A DNA stretch of 64,000 nt from positions 124,001 to 188,000 of the forward strand of contig NZ_JBFCVL010000008.1 in NCBI RefSeq assembly GCF_040712075.1, in the 5' to 3' direction. Positions 46,167 through 54,959 of the stretch are shown here, in pieces (the stretch's first letter is position 1; each line of letters opens with the position of its first letter). The notes beneath the pieces were generated by a model. It was not told where the DNA came from and made no database searches. It saw only the letters and a list, made by a program, of their open reading frames with translations. A program made the position numbers and the translations under genes. This DNA is from Fodinicurvata sp. EGI_FJ10296 (lineage in GTDB: Bacteria; Pseudomonadota; Alphaproteobacteria; DSM-16000; Inquilinaceae).

Positions 46167-47690
46167 ATGGACGGGTCCGCCCTCAGCTATTTCTTCATGG
46201 CCTGGACCGATCCGATGCTGCTGGGCACGGCCGCCGCCGGCGTGTTCTTCGGCATCTATGTCGGCGCGATTCCCGGTCTGTCGGTGACGATGGCGGTGTC
46301 GATCCTGATTTCGTTCACCTTCTCGTGGGACGTCAACGCGGCCCTGGCGCTGATCGTCGGCGTGTTCTGCGGCGGTGTCTACGGCGGCGCCCGTTCCGCC
46401 GTCCTGCTCAACATCCCCGGATCGCCGGCCGCGGTCGCGACAGCTTTCGACGGATACCCTTTGGCAAGGCGCGGCGAAGCCGGTCAGGCGATCGGCATCA
46501 GTACCGTCGTTTCGGCCATCGGCGGCGTCTTTGGCGTCGTCATTCTGGCGGTCGGCGCCCCCGCCCTGTCGCAGTTCGCCCTGATGTTCGCCCAGCGCGA
46601 CTATCTGATCCTGGCCCTGATCGGCTTGCTGCTGGTCGCCAGCCTGTCGGGCACCTCGATGGCCAAGGGGCTGTTCGCCGGCGCCCTCGGCGTCATGATC
46701 GGCACCATCGGCATGGATCCGATGACCGCGACGCAGCGGTTTACCTTCGACAATGTCTATCTGCTGAACGGGGTCCATTTCGTCGTCGCCATGATCGGGT
46801 TCTTCGGCGTGGCCGAAGCCCTGTTCCAGATCCGCACCTTGAACGCGCCGGTAATCAAGCAGGACGTCTCGCGGATCATCCCCTCCTGGTCCATCGTCCG
46901 GCGTTTCATTCCGCTGTCGATCAGGTCGTCGGCCATTGGCGCGTTCATCGGCATGCTGCCCGGCGCCGGCGGCGATATCGCGTCGCTGTTGGCCTATGGC
47001 GACGCCAAGCGGTCGGTCCGAAATCCCACGCGACCGTTCGGAACCGGCGCATACGAGGGTCTCGTGGCGCCAGAATCGGCCAACAGTGCAGCGGTGGGCG
47101 GTGCCTTCATTCCGATGCTGACGCTGGGCGTTCCCGGCGACGCCGTGACCGCCGTGATCATCGGCGCGCTTTTCATCCACGGTCTGCAGCCCGGGCCGCT
47201 GCTGATGACGCAGACCCCCCACCTGTTCTGGTTCACCGTCGGCACGCTGACGCTGGCCAATATTTTCCTGCTGATTTTCGGCCTGACCGGCATTCGGCTG
47301 TTCACCCGCATCGTCGAAGTTCCGAAACGAATCCTCATTCCGATCATCATCGTGCTTTCAATGGTCGGCGCCTACACGATCAACAACAACATTTACGACG
47401 TCTATCTGATGCTGGGCTTCGGGGTTCTGGGCTATTTCTTCAAGATCTACGGTTACCCCGTCGGCCCGATCATTCTGGGCGTCATCCTGGGGCCGCTGAT
47501 GGAGCGCTCGTTCCGCCGATCAATGCAATACGCGCGCGACGACCTCGGAGACTTTTTCGCGGCGTTCTTCGTCAATCCCATCTCGCTGGTGCTGACAGTC
47601 GCGTTTCTGGCGATGCTGCTGGCCCGAACGCCGTTGGCAAAAACCTTGCGATCCGCCAGACAGAAACGGCCCCGGCGCGGCGGCCACTGA
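46167..47690 (+). CDS. Tripartite tricarboxylate transporter large permease (TctA)
   Basis: A 507-residue protein with about eleven or twelve helices. TctA hallmarks are GIYVGAIPGLSVTMAVSILI, CGGVYGGARSAVLLNIPGSPAAVATAFDGYPLARRGEAG (read in parts), the second inverted repeat IGMLPGAGGDIASLLAYGDAKR, and PESANSAAVGGAFIPMLTLGVPGD. It translocates the carboxylate delivered by TctC. It is the last gene of the tctCBA unit, 41 bases after tctB. Confidence 0.94.
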   Translation: MDGSALSYFFMAWTDPMLLGTAAAGVFFGIYVGAIPGLSVTMAVSILISFTFSWDVNAALALIVGVFCGGVYGGARSAVLLNIPGSPAAVATAFDGYPLARRGEAGQAIGISTVVSAIGGVFGVVILAVGAPALSQFALMFAQRDYLILALIGLLLVASLSGTSMAKGLFAGALGVMIGTIGMDPMTATQRFTFDNVYLLNGVHFVVAMIGFFGVAEALFQIRTLNAPVIKQDVSRIIPSWSIVRRFIPLSIRSSAIGAFIGMLPGAGGDIASLLAYGDAKRSVRNPTRPFGTGAYEGLVAPESANSAAVGGAFIPMLTLGVPGDAVTAVIIGALFIHGLQPGPLLMTQTPHLFWFTVGTLTLANIFLLIFGLTGIRLFTRIVEVPKRILIPIIIVLSMVGAYTINNNIYDVYLMLGFGVLGYFFKIYGYPVGPIILGVILGPLMERSFRRSMQYARDDLGDFFAAFFVNPISLVLTVAFLAMLLARTPLAKTLRSARQKRPRRGGH

Positions 47691-47724
47691 TTTTGTCATG
47701 GCGCGATGTTTGGCGCCGCCGCAT

Positions 47725-48081
47725 TCATGCCCTGGGCTGGTGGCCACGGCCCAGTGATTGAACGACATAAACCAGGATCGATAGGCCGATCGCGCCCATG
47801 GCGGCCACACCCAGCATGACGATCCAATCGATCGCGCCACCCAGATCGCGCAGGCTGGAATTGGTGATCCACAGCACGAAGGCGACCGCCGCGACGGCAC
47901 CGAACGGCATGGAAATCTGTGCAATCAGGTATTTGCGCATCGACATCGACCGGTCGCGGATCAGCACATAGATCCAGGCTGCGGTGACCACGGCGGCTGC
48001 GGCAACCATCGCCCAGAACAGGCCGCGCCCGAAGATCTCTTCGAAAACGGCCAGAATCGTGCGCAGGCTGAACTCTTCCAT
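47725..48081 (-). CDS. DUF5368-like small membrane protein
   Basis: A 118-residue inner-membrane protein with three hydrophobic helices (about 22-40, 55-72, 85-107) and a basic loop RDRSMSMRKYL. It resembles the DUF5368 family (from memory), whose function is unknown. It lies 32 bases after the sulfide:quinone-oxidoreductase-like gene on the same strand, so the two are probably co-transcribed, and it could be a membrane partner for that enzyme. The purine-rich stretch before ATG 48081 supports the start. Confidence 0.7.
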   Translation of the reverse strand: MEEFSLRTILAVFEEIFGRGLFWAMVAAAAVVTAAWIYVLIRDRSMSMRKYLIAQISMPFGAVAAVAFVLWITNSSLRDLGGAIDWIVMLGVAAMGAIGLSILVYVVQSLGRGHQPRA

Positions 48082-48113
48082 CGGTCTGCTCCCCCTTTCT
48101 CTTCAGGCATTCC

Positions 48114-49430
48114 TCAGGCCAAACCGCGCAGCATGGCGTTATAGGTCGCCTTCAAGGCCACTTCTTTCATCAGCCAGGAAATCCACAGCTCTTCCAGGGG
48201 CGCAACGACGCCGGGAAAAGAGGGGACGAGGTTGTCGTTATAGTCGAATTCGATCAACATCGCGCGGCCGATCCGGGTAATCATCGGGCACGACGTATAG
48301 CCGTTGAACTGCCGAGTCCCTTCGCGGCCCTGAATTTCACTGATCAAGTGATCCTCGACCACGGGCAAATGCCATTTGACGCTGGCGGCCGTCTTGCCTT
48401 TCGGCACGCCGTTGATGTCGCCGATACCGAATACATTGGCATAGCGGTTGTGGCGCAGGGTCGCCATGTCAACATCGAGCCAGCCCTGATCGGTCCAGCG
48501 GTCGGCCCAGCTCAGGCCGGATTGGCGAACCACCTGTGGCGCGCGCTGGGGAGGAATGACGTTGATGAAATCATAATCCGTTTCAACGTCGCCGTCGGGC
48601 GTTGCATATGTGGCTACCTTTCGCTCCGCATCGATGGCCCTCAGCACATGGTCGTAGCGGGTCTCGATCCCGCGTTCATCGAAGATCTGGCGCAGGCGAT
48701 GATGGACGATGGGCACCCCGAACAGCGACGGGTTGTGCGCATTGTAAACGAACTGCGTGCCTGAGCGCGTGCCTTTGCGGGTGGCAATGTCTTCCGCGAT
48801 CATGGTGATTTTCAGCGGCGCGCCTGCGCATTTCATTTCGGTCGCCGGTCGGCCGAACAGGCCAATACCGCCCTGATCGGTGAAGCGGTCGAGCGCACGC
48901 CAACTCCGCTCGGCATAATCCGGGCCAGCGTAGTGCGCACTGATTCCGTTCTCGCCGACCATGTCGAGGGAAAACCCCTCCACCGCACCCCAGTCGAGGG
49001 ACAGACCCGTGGCAACAATCAGGTAATCGTAGTCAAGGCGCTCGCCGCCGGTTGTCGTGACGCTGTTCGCTTCGGGATCGATCTCGGCGGCAAAATCCTG
49101 AATCCAGCGCACCGCGCCCGGCAGCCACGCCCCCGTTTCGCTGATCGAATAGGAGGCAGGCTTCAGGCCGCTGGCGATCAGGGTGAAGCCGGGCTGATAC
49201 CAATGCACCCGGTGTCCGTCGAGGATGGTGATCTCGGCTCCATCCAATCGGGCGGCCAGGCGGTTGGCGATGGCGGTTCCACCGGCCCCGGCACCAACGA
49301 TGACGATGCGCGCTTGCGTTGCGACGCGCTGGGCCCGCCCTTCCGGCGCAAGAGCGGCGAACGCCGCACCCCCTGCGGCCAGCCCCAGAAACCCCCGACG
49401 TGTTGCGGAGAACTCGAACGGATCACCCAT
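48114..49430 (-). CDS. Tat-exported sulfide:quinone oxidoreductase-like flavoprotein
   Basis: A 438-residue FAD protein. A Tat signal occupies about 1-34 (SATRRGFLGLAAGG). The FAD-binding loop IVIVGAGAGGTAIA follows. Two cysteines sit in MKCAGAPLKI (Cys201) and TSCPMITRIG (Cys381), the same two contexts as the redox pair of mitochondrial-type SQOR, and VFGIGDINGVPKGKTAASV is the second FAD contact. It probably oxidises sulfide (or persulfide) to sulfane sulfur with electrons to quinone. GAGGGTG precedes ATG 49430; an in-frame ATG at 49466 would bury the Tat motif. Peripheral on the periplasmic face if Tat-exported. Confidence 0.85.
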   Translation of the reverse strand: MGDPFEFSATRRGFLGLAAGGAAFAALAPEGRAQRVATQARIVIVGAGAGGTAIANRLAARLDGAEITILDGHRVHWYQPGFTLIASGLKPASYSISETGAWLPGAVRWIQDFAAEIDPEANSVTTTGGERLDYDYLIVATGLSLDWGAVEGFSLDMVGENGISAHYAGPDYAERSWRALDRFTDQGGIGLFGRPATEMKCAGAPLKITMIAEDIATRKGTRSGTQFVYNAHNPSLFGVPIVHHRLRQIFDERGIETRYDHVLRAIDAERKVATYATPDGDVETDYDFINVIPPQRAPQVVRQSGLSWADRWTDQGWLDVDMATLRHNRYANVFGIGDINGVPKGKTAASVKWHLPVVEDHLISEIQGREGTRQFNGYTSCPMITRIGRAMLIEFDYNDNLVPSFPGVVAPLEELWISWLMKEVALKATYNAMLRGLA

Positions 49431-49563
49431 GGCCCACACACCCTCTGCGCATATTGCGACATTCATTTTTCAAGGTGGGGTGCGTTCATCATGGTACGGG
49501 GCCAAGCTGCCGATCAAGCGGCATTTCGCCGCCCTTAAGGGCGGCGGCACAACCCTTGTCCCG

Positions 49564-50703
49564 TCAGTCCCCGGCCTTCCCGGCGAATGCCGCAACATGA
49601 CGGGCAATGGCCAGACTGGCCGTCAGTCCGGGCGATTCGATGCCATACAGCGCGACATAGCCGGGCACGCCGGTCTCGTCCGGTCCCTGAATAACGAAAT
49701 CGCCCGGCCCCTCGCCTCGTCCGGCGATCTTGGGGCGAACCCCGCTATAGGCCGGCTCCAGCGCCGATTGCGGAAGGTCCGGCCAATAGCGCCGGATCGC
49801 GGCGTGGAAACGCTCGGATCGCGCCGGGTCGACATCATAATCGATGCTGAGCCCGTCGGCATTGGAATGATCCGCGTCCAGCCATTCGACATCCGGGCCG
49901 AACCGCGCCTGGCCGCCAAGATCCAGCGTCAGGTGGACGCCGAGACCGCCGGGCTCGGGCACCGGATAGATAAGGCGCGAGAACGGCGACCGTCCGGCCA
50001 GCGAAAAATAGTTTCCCTTGGCCAGATGCCTTTTCGGGATGGTTCGGCCGGGCACCCCGGCGATCCGGCCCGACACCGACCAGGCGCCCAGGCCGGCGGC
50101 GTTGATCACCGTATCCGCCACTATCTGCATCGGGCTTTCGCCGCCGGTTTCCAGGACGATGCCGGCATCCCCCGCCTCGCCGCGAATAACGGGCGTGTTG
50201 AACGCGATCATGGCGCCGGCCGCTTCGGCGTCGCCCTGATAGGCGAGCATCAGGCCGTGGCTGTCGATGATCCCGGTCGACGGCGACAACAGCGCGCCGA
50301 CACCGGCGAGGGACGGCTCCATCGCGCGCATCTCGTCGCCGTCGATCAACCGGACATCGGTGACGCCGTTGGCCATCGCCCGCTGGCGCAGCCCGGTCAG
50401 ATAGTCGAGATCCGTCTCGTCAGCGGCAACGACGAGTTTGCCGCAACGCCGATGGCCGATGGCGCGTTCGGCGCAATAGGCATAAAGGTCTTCGCGGCCT
50501 TCGACGCACAGCCGGGCCTTCGCGCTGCCCGTCGGATAATAGAGGCCCGCATGAATGACCTCGGAATTGCGCGACGATGTCGCGGTGCCGATGGCATCGG
50601 CGGCTTCGAGAACGACCACCTCCCGGCCGCACTCGGCCAGGGAGCGGGCAATTGCCAGACCAACGACGCCGGCCCCGACGACGACGCATTCGACCCTGTC
50701 CAT
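49564..50703 (-). CDS. L-2-hydroxyglutarate oxidase-like FAD oxidoreductase (DAO family)
   Basis: A 379-residue flavoenzyme with FAD loop [16 protein letters not shown], the L2HGDH-type block [34 protein letters not shown], and C-terminal [11 protein letters not shown]. The family oxidises L-2-hydroxyglutarate or related 2-hydroxy acids to 2-oxo acids, passing electrons to quinone. Start 50703 has GGAGGAAAGGA upstream; the open frame extends 91 codons further without homology. Divergent from the fluoride channel genes. Another 2-hydroxy or amino acid remains possible. Confidence 0.82.
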   Translation of the reverse strand: MDRVECVVVGAGVVGLAIARSLAECGREVVVLEAADAIGTATSSRNSEVIHAGLYYPTGSAKARLCVEGREDLYAYCAERAIGHRRCGKLVVAADETDLDYLTGLRQRAMANGVTDVRLIDGDEMRAMEPSLAGVGALLSPSTGIIDSHGLMLAYQGDAEAAGAMIAFNTPVIRGEAGDAGIVLETGGESPMQIVADTVINAAGLGAWSVSGRIAGVPGRTIPKRHLAKGNYFSLAGRSPFSRLIYPVPEPGGLGVHLTLDLGGQARFGPDVEWLDADHSNADGLSIDYDVDPARSERFHAAIRRYWPDLPQSALEPAYSGVRPKIAGRGEGPGDFVIQGPDETGVPGYVALYGIESPGLTASLAIARHVAAFAGKAGD

Positions 50704-50861
50704 GAGGTTCCTTTCCTCCAACCCTGATCCTGTAAAGTCGAATGCGACGGTACCACAAGCGGCACCGGGGTTCATGTCCCCGCTGGCCGCGCGCCCGCGC
50801 CAATGATACGACCCAGTAGCACGACACGAGACCCGGCCGACAAACACCTGACAGAGCCCGC

Positions 50862-51248
50862 ATGAGCCAAACCCTGATTCAATTCGCCCTGATTGCCGCC
50901 GGCGGCGCGGTCGGCGGTATCGGACGGGTCGCTGTCGCATCGGCCTTCGACCGCCGCACCGGCGCGCGGTTTCCATGGGGGACGCTGGTGGTCAATGTCA
51001 CCGGTTCGGCGGCGATCGGCGTCGGCTGGGCTTTGTCGGCCGGAGGCGGCATGCTGGCCGATGCTCTGTTCGTCGGCGTTATCGGAAGCTTCACGACCGT
51101 TTCCACTTTCGCCCTGCAAACCCTGTCGCTGGGCCAATCGGGACGGGTCGGCGCCGCCATCGCGAATGCCGGGTTGTCTGTCGGGCTTTGCCTGATTGCC
51201 GCTGCCGCCGGCCTGAAAATCGGCAGCCTGATGATCGGCGGCCCATGA
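50862..51248 (+). CDS. crcB: Fluoride ion channel subunit FluC/CrcB, copy 1
   Basis: A 128-residue four-helix channel protein. Typical motifs are GGIGRVAVA, the pore asparagine in [11 protein letters not shown], and the phenylalanine box [16 protein letters not shown]. Fluc dimers expel toxic fluoride. It overlaps the second copy by four bases (ATGA), so the two products may form a heterodimer as in other tandem crcB pairs. No fluoride riboswitch was recognised in the 158 bases upstream. Confidence 0.92.
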   Translation: MSQTLIQFALIAAGGAVGGIGRVAVASAFDRRTGARFPWGTLVVNVTGSAAIGVGWALSAGGGMLADALFVGVIGSFTTVSTFALQTLSLGQSGRVGAAIANAGLSVGLCLIAAAAGLKIGSLMIGGP

Positions 51249-51667
51249 GACGCATCCCTGTTTCCTCCGCCATCAGGCTTTATGCCGCCGTCGGCGCCGG
51301 CAGCGCGCTCGGGGCCGTGGCGCGCCATGCCTGCGCCGTCGCTTTTGCCACCGCGCCGGGCGCCTTTCCCTGGACGACACTTGGCGTCAATGGGCTCGGC
51401 GCCTTTCTGATCGGCGCCATAGCCGCCGCAACCGCCGATGGCGCACGATTTCCGGCATCGCCGGCGCTGCGGCAATTCCTCGTCGCCGGATTCTGCGGCG
51501 GCTTCACCACATTTTCGATCTTCAGCCTGGAGACCATCCGGCTGGCCCAGACAGGCCATACGGACCGCGCAGCCCTTTACGTCACGCTGTCACTCGTTGT
51601 CTGGATGGTGGCCGTCCGGGCCGGATACCGCACCGTCGTCCGGACCGGGGCCAGCCGAGGTCGGTGA
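51245..51667 (+). CDS. crcB: Fluoride ion channel subunit FluC/CrcB, copy 2
   Basis: A 140-residue paralog of the preceding protein: GAVARHACAVAFA, pore block WTTLGVNGLGAFLIG, and GFCGGFTTFSIFSLETIRL with the phenylalanine box, then a last helix VVWMVAVRAGYR. Translationally coupled to copy 1. The start at 51245 gives the normal family length. The pair diverges clearly in sequence, consistent with specialised halves of a heterodimeric channel. Confidence 0.92.
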   Translation: MRRIPVSSAIRLYAAVGAGSALGAVARHACAVAFATAPGAFPWTTLGVNGLGAFLIGAIAAATADGARFPASPALRQFLVAGFCGGFTTFSIFSLETIRLAQTGHTDRAALYVTLSLVVWMVAVRAGYRTVVRTGASRGR

Positions 51668-51717
51668 CGACCGTATTGCCGGATTGACGCACCCCCTAGC
51701 TCATGCCAAACTAAAAT

Positions 51718-51733
51718 TAGACCGACCGGTCTA
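51718..51733 (+). promoter_or_regulatory. NemR-type operator upstream of the cupin gene
   Basis: TAGACC-GACC-GGTCTA is a perfect six-base inverted repeat with a four-base centre. It is the sequence type bound by NemR-like TetR regulators (from memory). It overlaps the end of a TAAAAT -10-like element (51712-51717) and lies 68 bases before the cupin ATG; a TetR gene follows the cupin. A weaker relative with the core GACCGACC is near 52226, before the TetR gene. Confidence 0.6.
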
Positions 51734-51801
51734 TTCGTCGCGAAGAGGTCCGCTGCCTCCGCGATTTTCTACCATTCAGAAAGCAGAGTGGAGATGATGT
51801 C

Positions 51802-52167
51802 ATGGTTACAGCAATCGAGACCCGGCGTTTTGAGAAACCCGACGACCTGCTCGACATGAAAGAACGCGGTGGCATCGCCATCATCAATATGGGAACCGGC
51901 GCGACCGGCATGCACGCCGTGTTCGAGCCGGGCTGGACCTGGGAAAAGGACGAGAAGCCTCTGCTCGGCAACCCGGACACCTGCCCGATGCACCACACCG
52001 GTTATTGCATCTCCGGCACACTGGTCGTTCGCATGCTCGATAGCGGAGCGAGCACAACGATCGCGCCCGGCGATTTTTTCGAGATCCCGCCCGGCCATGA
52101 CGCCCATGTCGAAGGCAACGAGCGCGTAGAACTGATCCTCTTCTCGCCGCCCGAGCACAAGCACTGA
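51802..52167 (+). CDS. Small single-domain cupin
   Basis: A 121-residue beta-barrel protein. Cupin motif 1 is read in PMHHTGYCISGTLVVRM (two His that may bind metal) and motif 2 in APGDFFEIPPGHDAHVEG. Function is not predictable: small cupins can be enzymes, binding proteins or stress proteins. It follows a NemR-type operator and precedes a TetR gene by 130 bases, so it is probably the regulated target and may act on a reactive electrophile or similar compound. Confidence 0.8.
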   Translation: MVTAIETRRFEKPDDLLDMKERGGIAIINMGTGATGMHAVFEPGWTWEKDEKPLLGNPDTCPMHHTGYCISGTLVVRMLDSGASTTIAPGDFFEIPPGHDAHVEGNERVELILFSPPEHKH

Positions 52168-52297
52168 CCGACGGCGCACCGGTGCCCAGCCGGGCGCCGG
52201 TGCCGCAGCCGCCTCGCGTTGATTGGACCGACCTTGACCTTGTGCATCCGGCGGCCGATGTTCGGTCCTGAAGCATCATGAACCGGAAATATAATCG

Positions 52298-52906
52298 ATG
52301 AGCGATTCGACCAGGGAACGCATGCTCGATGCGGGGCTGAGCATGCTTCTGCGTCACGGCTACAACGATCTCGGCATCCAGGCCGTGCTCAAGGAGACGG
52401 GCATGCCGAAGGGTTCGTTCTATCATCACTTCGCCAGCAAGGAGGATTTCGCCCTCCAGGTGATCGACCGGTACATGGACGAGGTCCACAACGGTCTCGA
52501 CGGGACGTTGGGCGACCCCTCCCTGCCGCCGCTCGACCGCGTGCGCAAGTTCTTCGAGGCGACGCGCGACAAGTATCGCGACGACGGCTATCTCGGCTGC
52601 ATGCTCGGCGGGCTTGGCCAGGAGCTTTCCGGCGTAAGCCCGGTCTTTCAGGAAAAGATCGAGGCGTGCCTGAGCGCGATCGGCACACGGATCGCCGCCT
52701 GCATGGAAGAGGCAAAGGCGGCCGGCGACCTGCCGCCCCACGCGGATCCGGTTCACATGGCGAATCTGATGCTGAATTGCTGGGAGGGCGCTGCACTGCG
52801 CAGCCGCCTCTGGCGCGACCCGGCACCGCTCGACTCGATGCTCGACTTCTATTTTTCAGCTGTCGTTGCGGCACCGAAACCCCCGATCGACGCGTCCGCG
52901 AACTAG
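52298..52906 (+). CDS. TetR family transcriptional regulator (NemR/AcuR-like)
   Basis: A 202-residue repressor with N-terminal helix-turn-helix (about 5-50; GIQAVLKETGMPKGSFYHHF) and an all-helical ligand domain. Two cysteines (Cys108 in DGYLGCMLGG and Cys128 in KIEACLSA) could act as redox or electrophile sensors as in NemR. Its likely operator is the TAGACC/GGTCTA palindrome before the cupin gene 560 bases upstream. Confidence 0.85.
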   Translation: MSDSTRERMLDAGLSMLLRHGYNDLGIQAVLKETGMPKGSFYHHFASKEDFALQVIDRYMDEVHNGLDGTLGDPSLPPLDRVRKFFEATRDKYRDDGYLGCMLGGLGQELSGVSPVFQEKIEACLSAIGTRIAACMEEAKAAGDLPPHADPVHMANLMLNCWEGAALRSRLWRDPAPLDSMLDFYFSAVVAAPKPPIDASAN

Positions 52907-53026
52907 GCCGACCCGGCGGCAAGACCTGTAAAATTCATACGATCGAGCGTGTTTCGTTGCCGGATCGGCGGCAATCCCCCATCATGGCCCCATCAAAAGA
53001 CGATTCCCCGGATGACGAGGGCCCGA

Positions 53027-53578
53027 ATGGACAGCACCCCCACTGCCGACGCGCATACCGAAAACTGGCCGGATGCCGTGTTCGGTATTCTGAAATCCCA
53101 CAACATAAAACAGGTCGCGATCGTGCCGGATGCCGGACATTCGCGATTGATCCGCCTTTGCGAAGCCGATCCCGACATGACGGTGGTCAGGCTGACGACC
53201 GAGGAAGAAGGCATCGCGCTGCTCGGCGGCGCGTGGCTGGGCGGACAGCGCGGCGTTCTGCTGATGCAAAGCAGCGGCGTCGGCAACTGCATCAACATGC
53301 TGTCGCTGCCCAATACCTATCAGTTTCCGCTGCTGATGCTGGTCACGATGCGCGGCGATTGGGGCGAGTTCAACCCGATGCAGGTGTATATGGGCGCGGC
53401 GACCCGACCCAGCCTGGAAAGCATGAATGTCTTTGTCCAGCGTGCCGATCGGCCCGGCGACGTGGCGGAAACGGTCGAATCCACGCTCAAGATCGCTTTC
53501 AATACCTGTCGATCCGCAGCCACGCTGATCGGACAGCGGGTCATCGGCGCCAAGGATTTCAGAGAGTTGACGAAATGA
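53027..53578 (+). CDS. ComD-like TPP decarboxylase alpha subunit (sulfo/phosphonopyruvate decarboxylase family)
   Basis: A 183-residue protein equal to the N-terminal (PYR) domain of thiamine-diphosphate decarboxylases: IVPDAGHSRLIRLCE, LTTEEEGIALLGGAWLGG with the cofactor-activating Glu, and MQSSGVGNCINML. GAGG lies about eight bases before ATG 53027. It must pair with the product of the next gene, whose start it overlaps (ATGA). Split enzymes of this kind decarboxylate sulfopyruvate or phosphonopyruvate; no other gene of either pathway is near, so the substrate is open. Confidence 0.82.
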   Translation: MDSTPTADAHTENWPDAVFGILKSHNIKQVAIVPDAGHSRLIRLCEADPDMTVVRLTTEEEGIALLGGAWLGGQRGVLLMQSSGVGNCINMLSLPNTYQFPLLMLVTMRGDWGEFNPMQVYMGAATRPSLESMNVFVQRADRPGDVAETVESTLKIAFNTCRSAATLIGQRVIGAKDFRELTK

Positions 53579-54174
53579 CTGCATCGAACGGAAAACTTCG
53601 GCGGCGGGCGGTCGTCGAAAACCTGCTGGCCGACCGCCAGGACATGCTCGTTGTCGCCGGTCTCGGCTCGACCGCCTGGGACATCACCGCCGCCGGCGAT
53701 CACGACCTGTCCCTGCCGCTCTGGGGCGCCATGGGCGGTGCCGCCATGATGGGCCTGGGGCTGGCGCTGGCGCAGCCCGCGCGCCGCGTCCTCGTCGTCA
53801 CCGGCGACGGCGAAATGCTGATGGGGCTGGGCTCGCTCGCGACCATCGCCGTTCAGGCACCGGCCAATCTGTCGATCGTGGTCATCGACAACGAACATTA
53901 CGGCGAAACCGGCATGCAGCGCACCCACACGGGATACGGCGTCGACCTTGCCAGAATGGCCGAAGGCGCCGGCATTCCACGTGTTCTGTCCGTCAACGAC
54001 GACGCCGGTGTGGATGCCTTGTGCAAGGCGGCGCGGGAGACGAGCGGTACGTTGTTCGCAACGGTCAAGGTCGATCCGGAAAAGCTGCCGCTCGTGCTGC
54101 CGCCCAGCGAAGGCGCACATTTGAAGAACCGCTTTCGCAAAGCGCTGCTGGGCGAGCAGGCGTTCTACGACTGA
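53575..54174 (+). CDS. ComE-like TPP decarboxylase beta subunit
   Basis: A 199-residue protein equal to the TPP-binding domain: the GDGEMLMGLGSL to DNEHYGETG stretch is the GDG-x(25-30)-N cofactor motif, and LWGAMGGAAMMGLGLALA is the usual preceding helix. It forms the active enzyme with the alpha subunit encoded just before it. Translationally coupled through the ATGA overlap. Together the two are about the length of a single-chain phosphonopyruvate decarboxylase. Confidence 0.84.
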   Translation: MTASNGKLRRRAVVENLLADRQDMLVVAGLGSTAWDITAAGDHDLSLPLWGAMGGAAMMGLGLALAQPARRVLVVTGDGEMLMGLGSLATIAVQAPANLSIVVIDNEHYGETGMQRTHTGYGVDLARMAEGAGIPRVLSVNDDAGVDALCKAARETSGTLFATVKVDPEKLPLVLPPSEGAHLKNRFRKALLGEQAFYD

Positions 54175-54213
54175 CGCCATAAGCACGAGCCCGAACGAAG
54201 AGCCTTCTCCGCC

Positions 54214-54948
54214 ATGGCCGGTTTCGATTCACCAACACTGACGCCGACTGCGACCATCGGCGGCGAGCAGGTCGCGTCGACACGCCTGACCGTCGCCGGC
54301 ATCCCGATGGATGCCGGCGCCGATGGCGCCCTGTGGGTGCCGGGCCTGCGTCTGTTGGTGGTATCGGATCTGCATCTTGAAAAGGGGTCGAGCTACGCCC
54401 GGCGGGGCCGCTTTCTGCCACCTTACGACACCGCCGCGACGCTCGCCCGGCTCGAAGCGGCCATGGCGCGGTGGAACCCGCAGACCGTCATCGCCCTGGG
54501 CGACAGCTTCCACGATGTCGAGGCACCGGACCGGTTGTCCACGGCCGAGGGCGCCCGCCTCGGCCGCCTGGCAGCCAACAGCCGATGGATCTGGATCGCC
54601 GGCAATCACGACCCGAAAATCAACCACACACGCTCCGCAGCGTTCGGCGGCGAGGTCATGGCCGAGATCTGCACCGGCGGGCTGACCTTCCGTCACGAGC
54701 CGCATGGGAAGACCGCCCCCGGCGAGATCGCCGGGCATTTTCACCCCAAGACGACGGTGCACACACGGCTGGCCCGATTCTCGGGTCGGTGCTTCGTCAC
54801 CGATCACGCGCGCCTCGTTATGCCCGCGTTCGGCGCCTTCACCGGCGGGCTGAACATCGGCGACCCGGCGATCCGCGCTCACTTCCCCAGTGGTGGATTC
54901 GCCCATGCGCTGATCCGCGGCCGCATCGTCGCCCAAAGCTTTACCTGA
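54214..54948 (+). CDS. pdeM: Ligase-associated DNA damage response endonuclease PdeM
   Basis: A 244-residue calcineurin-like phosphoesterase. Metal ligands in LLVVSDLHLEKGSS, IALGDSFHD, IAGNHDPK and AGHFHPKT, and FVTDHARLVMPAFGAFTGGLNI is the family's C-terminal block. PdeM-type proteins usually accompany a DNA ligase, an exonuclease and the Lhr-like helicase in a repair cluster; here none of those is present, so the gene stands alone. It converges on uppP with 11 bases between stops. Confidence 0.88.
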   Translation: MAGFDSPTLTPTATIGGEQVASTRLTVAGIPMDAGADGALWVPGLRLLVVSDLHLEKGSSYARRGRFLPPYDTAATLARLEAAMARWNPQTVIALGDSFHDVEAPDRLSTAEGARLGRLAANSRWIWIAGNHDPKINHTRSAAFGGEVMAEICTGGLTFRHEPHGKTAPGEIAGHFHPKTTVHTRLARFSGRCFVTDHARLVMPAFGAFTGGLNIGDPAIRAHFPSGGFAHALIRGRIVAQSFT

Positions 54949-54959
54949 AAGTGCGGCCT

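Noticed and set aside
50704-50861. Fluoride riboswitch before the crcB pair
   Set aside because: The leader lacks the GGnGAUG opening, the pseudoknot partner and the CUGAUG block of crcB motif RNAs; no matching fold could be traced on either strand.
51668-51801. TTGACG at 51684 as the -35 box of the cupin promoter
   Set aside because: With 17-18 base spacing no acceptable -10 is found; the good TAAAAT is 22 bases away, so the pair was not called.
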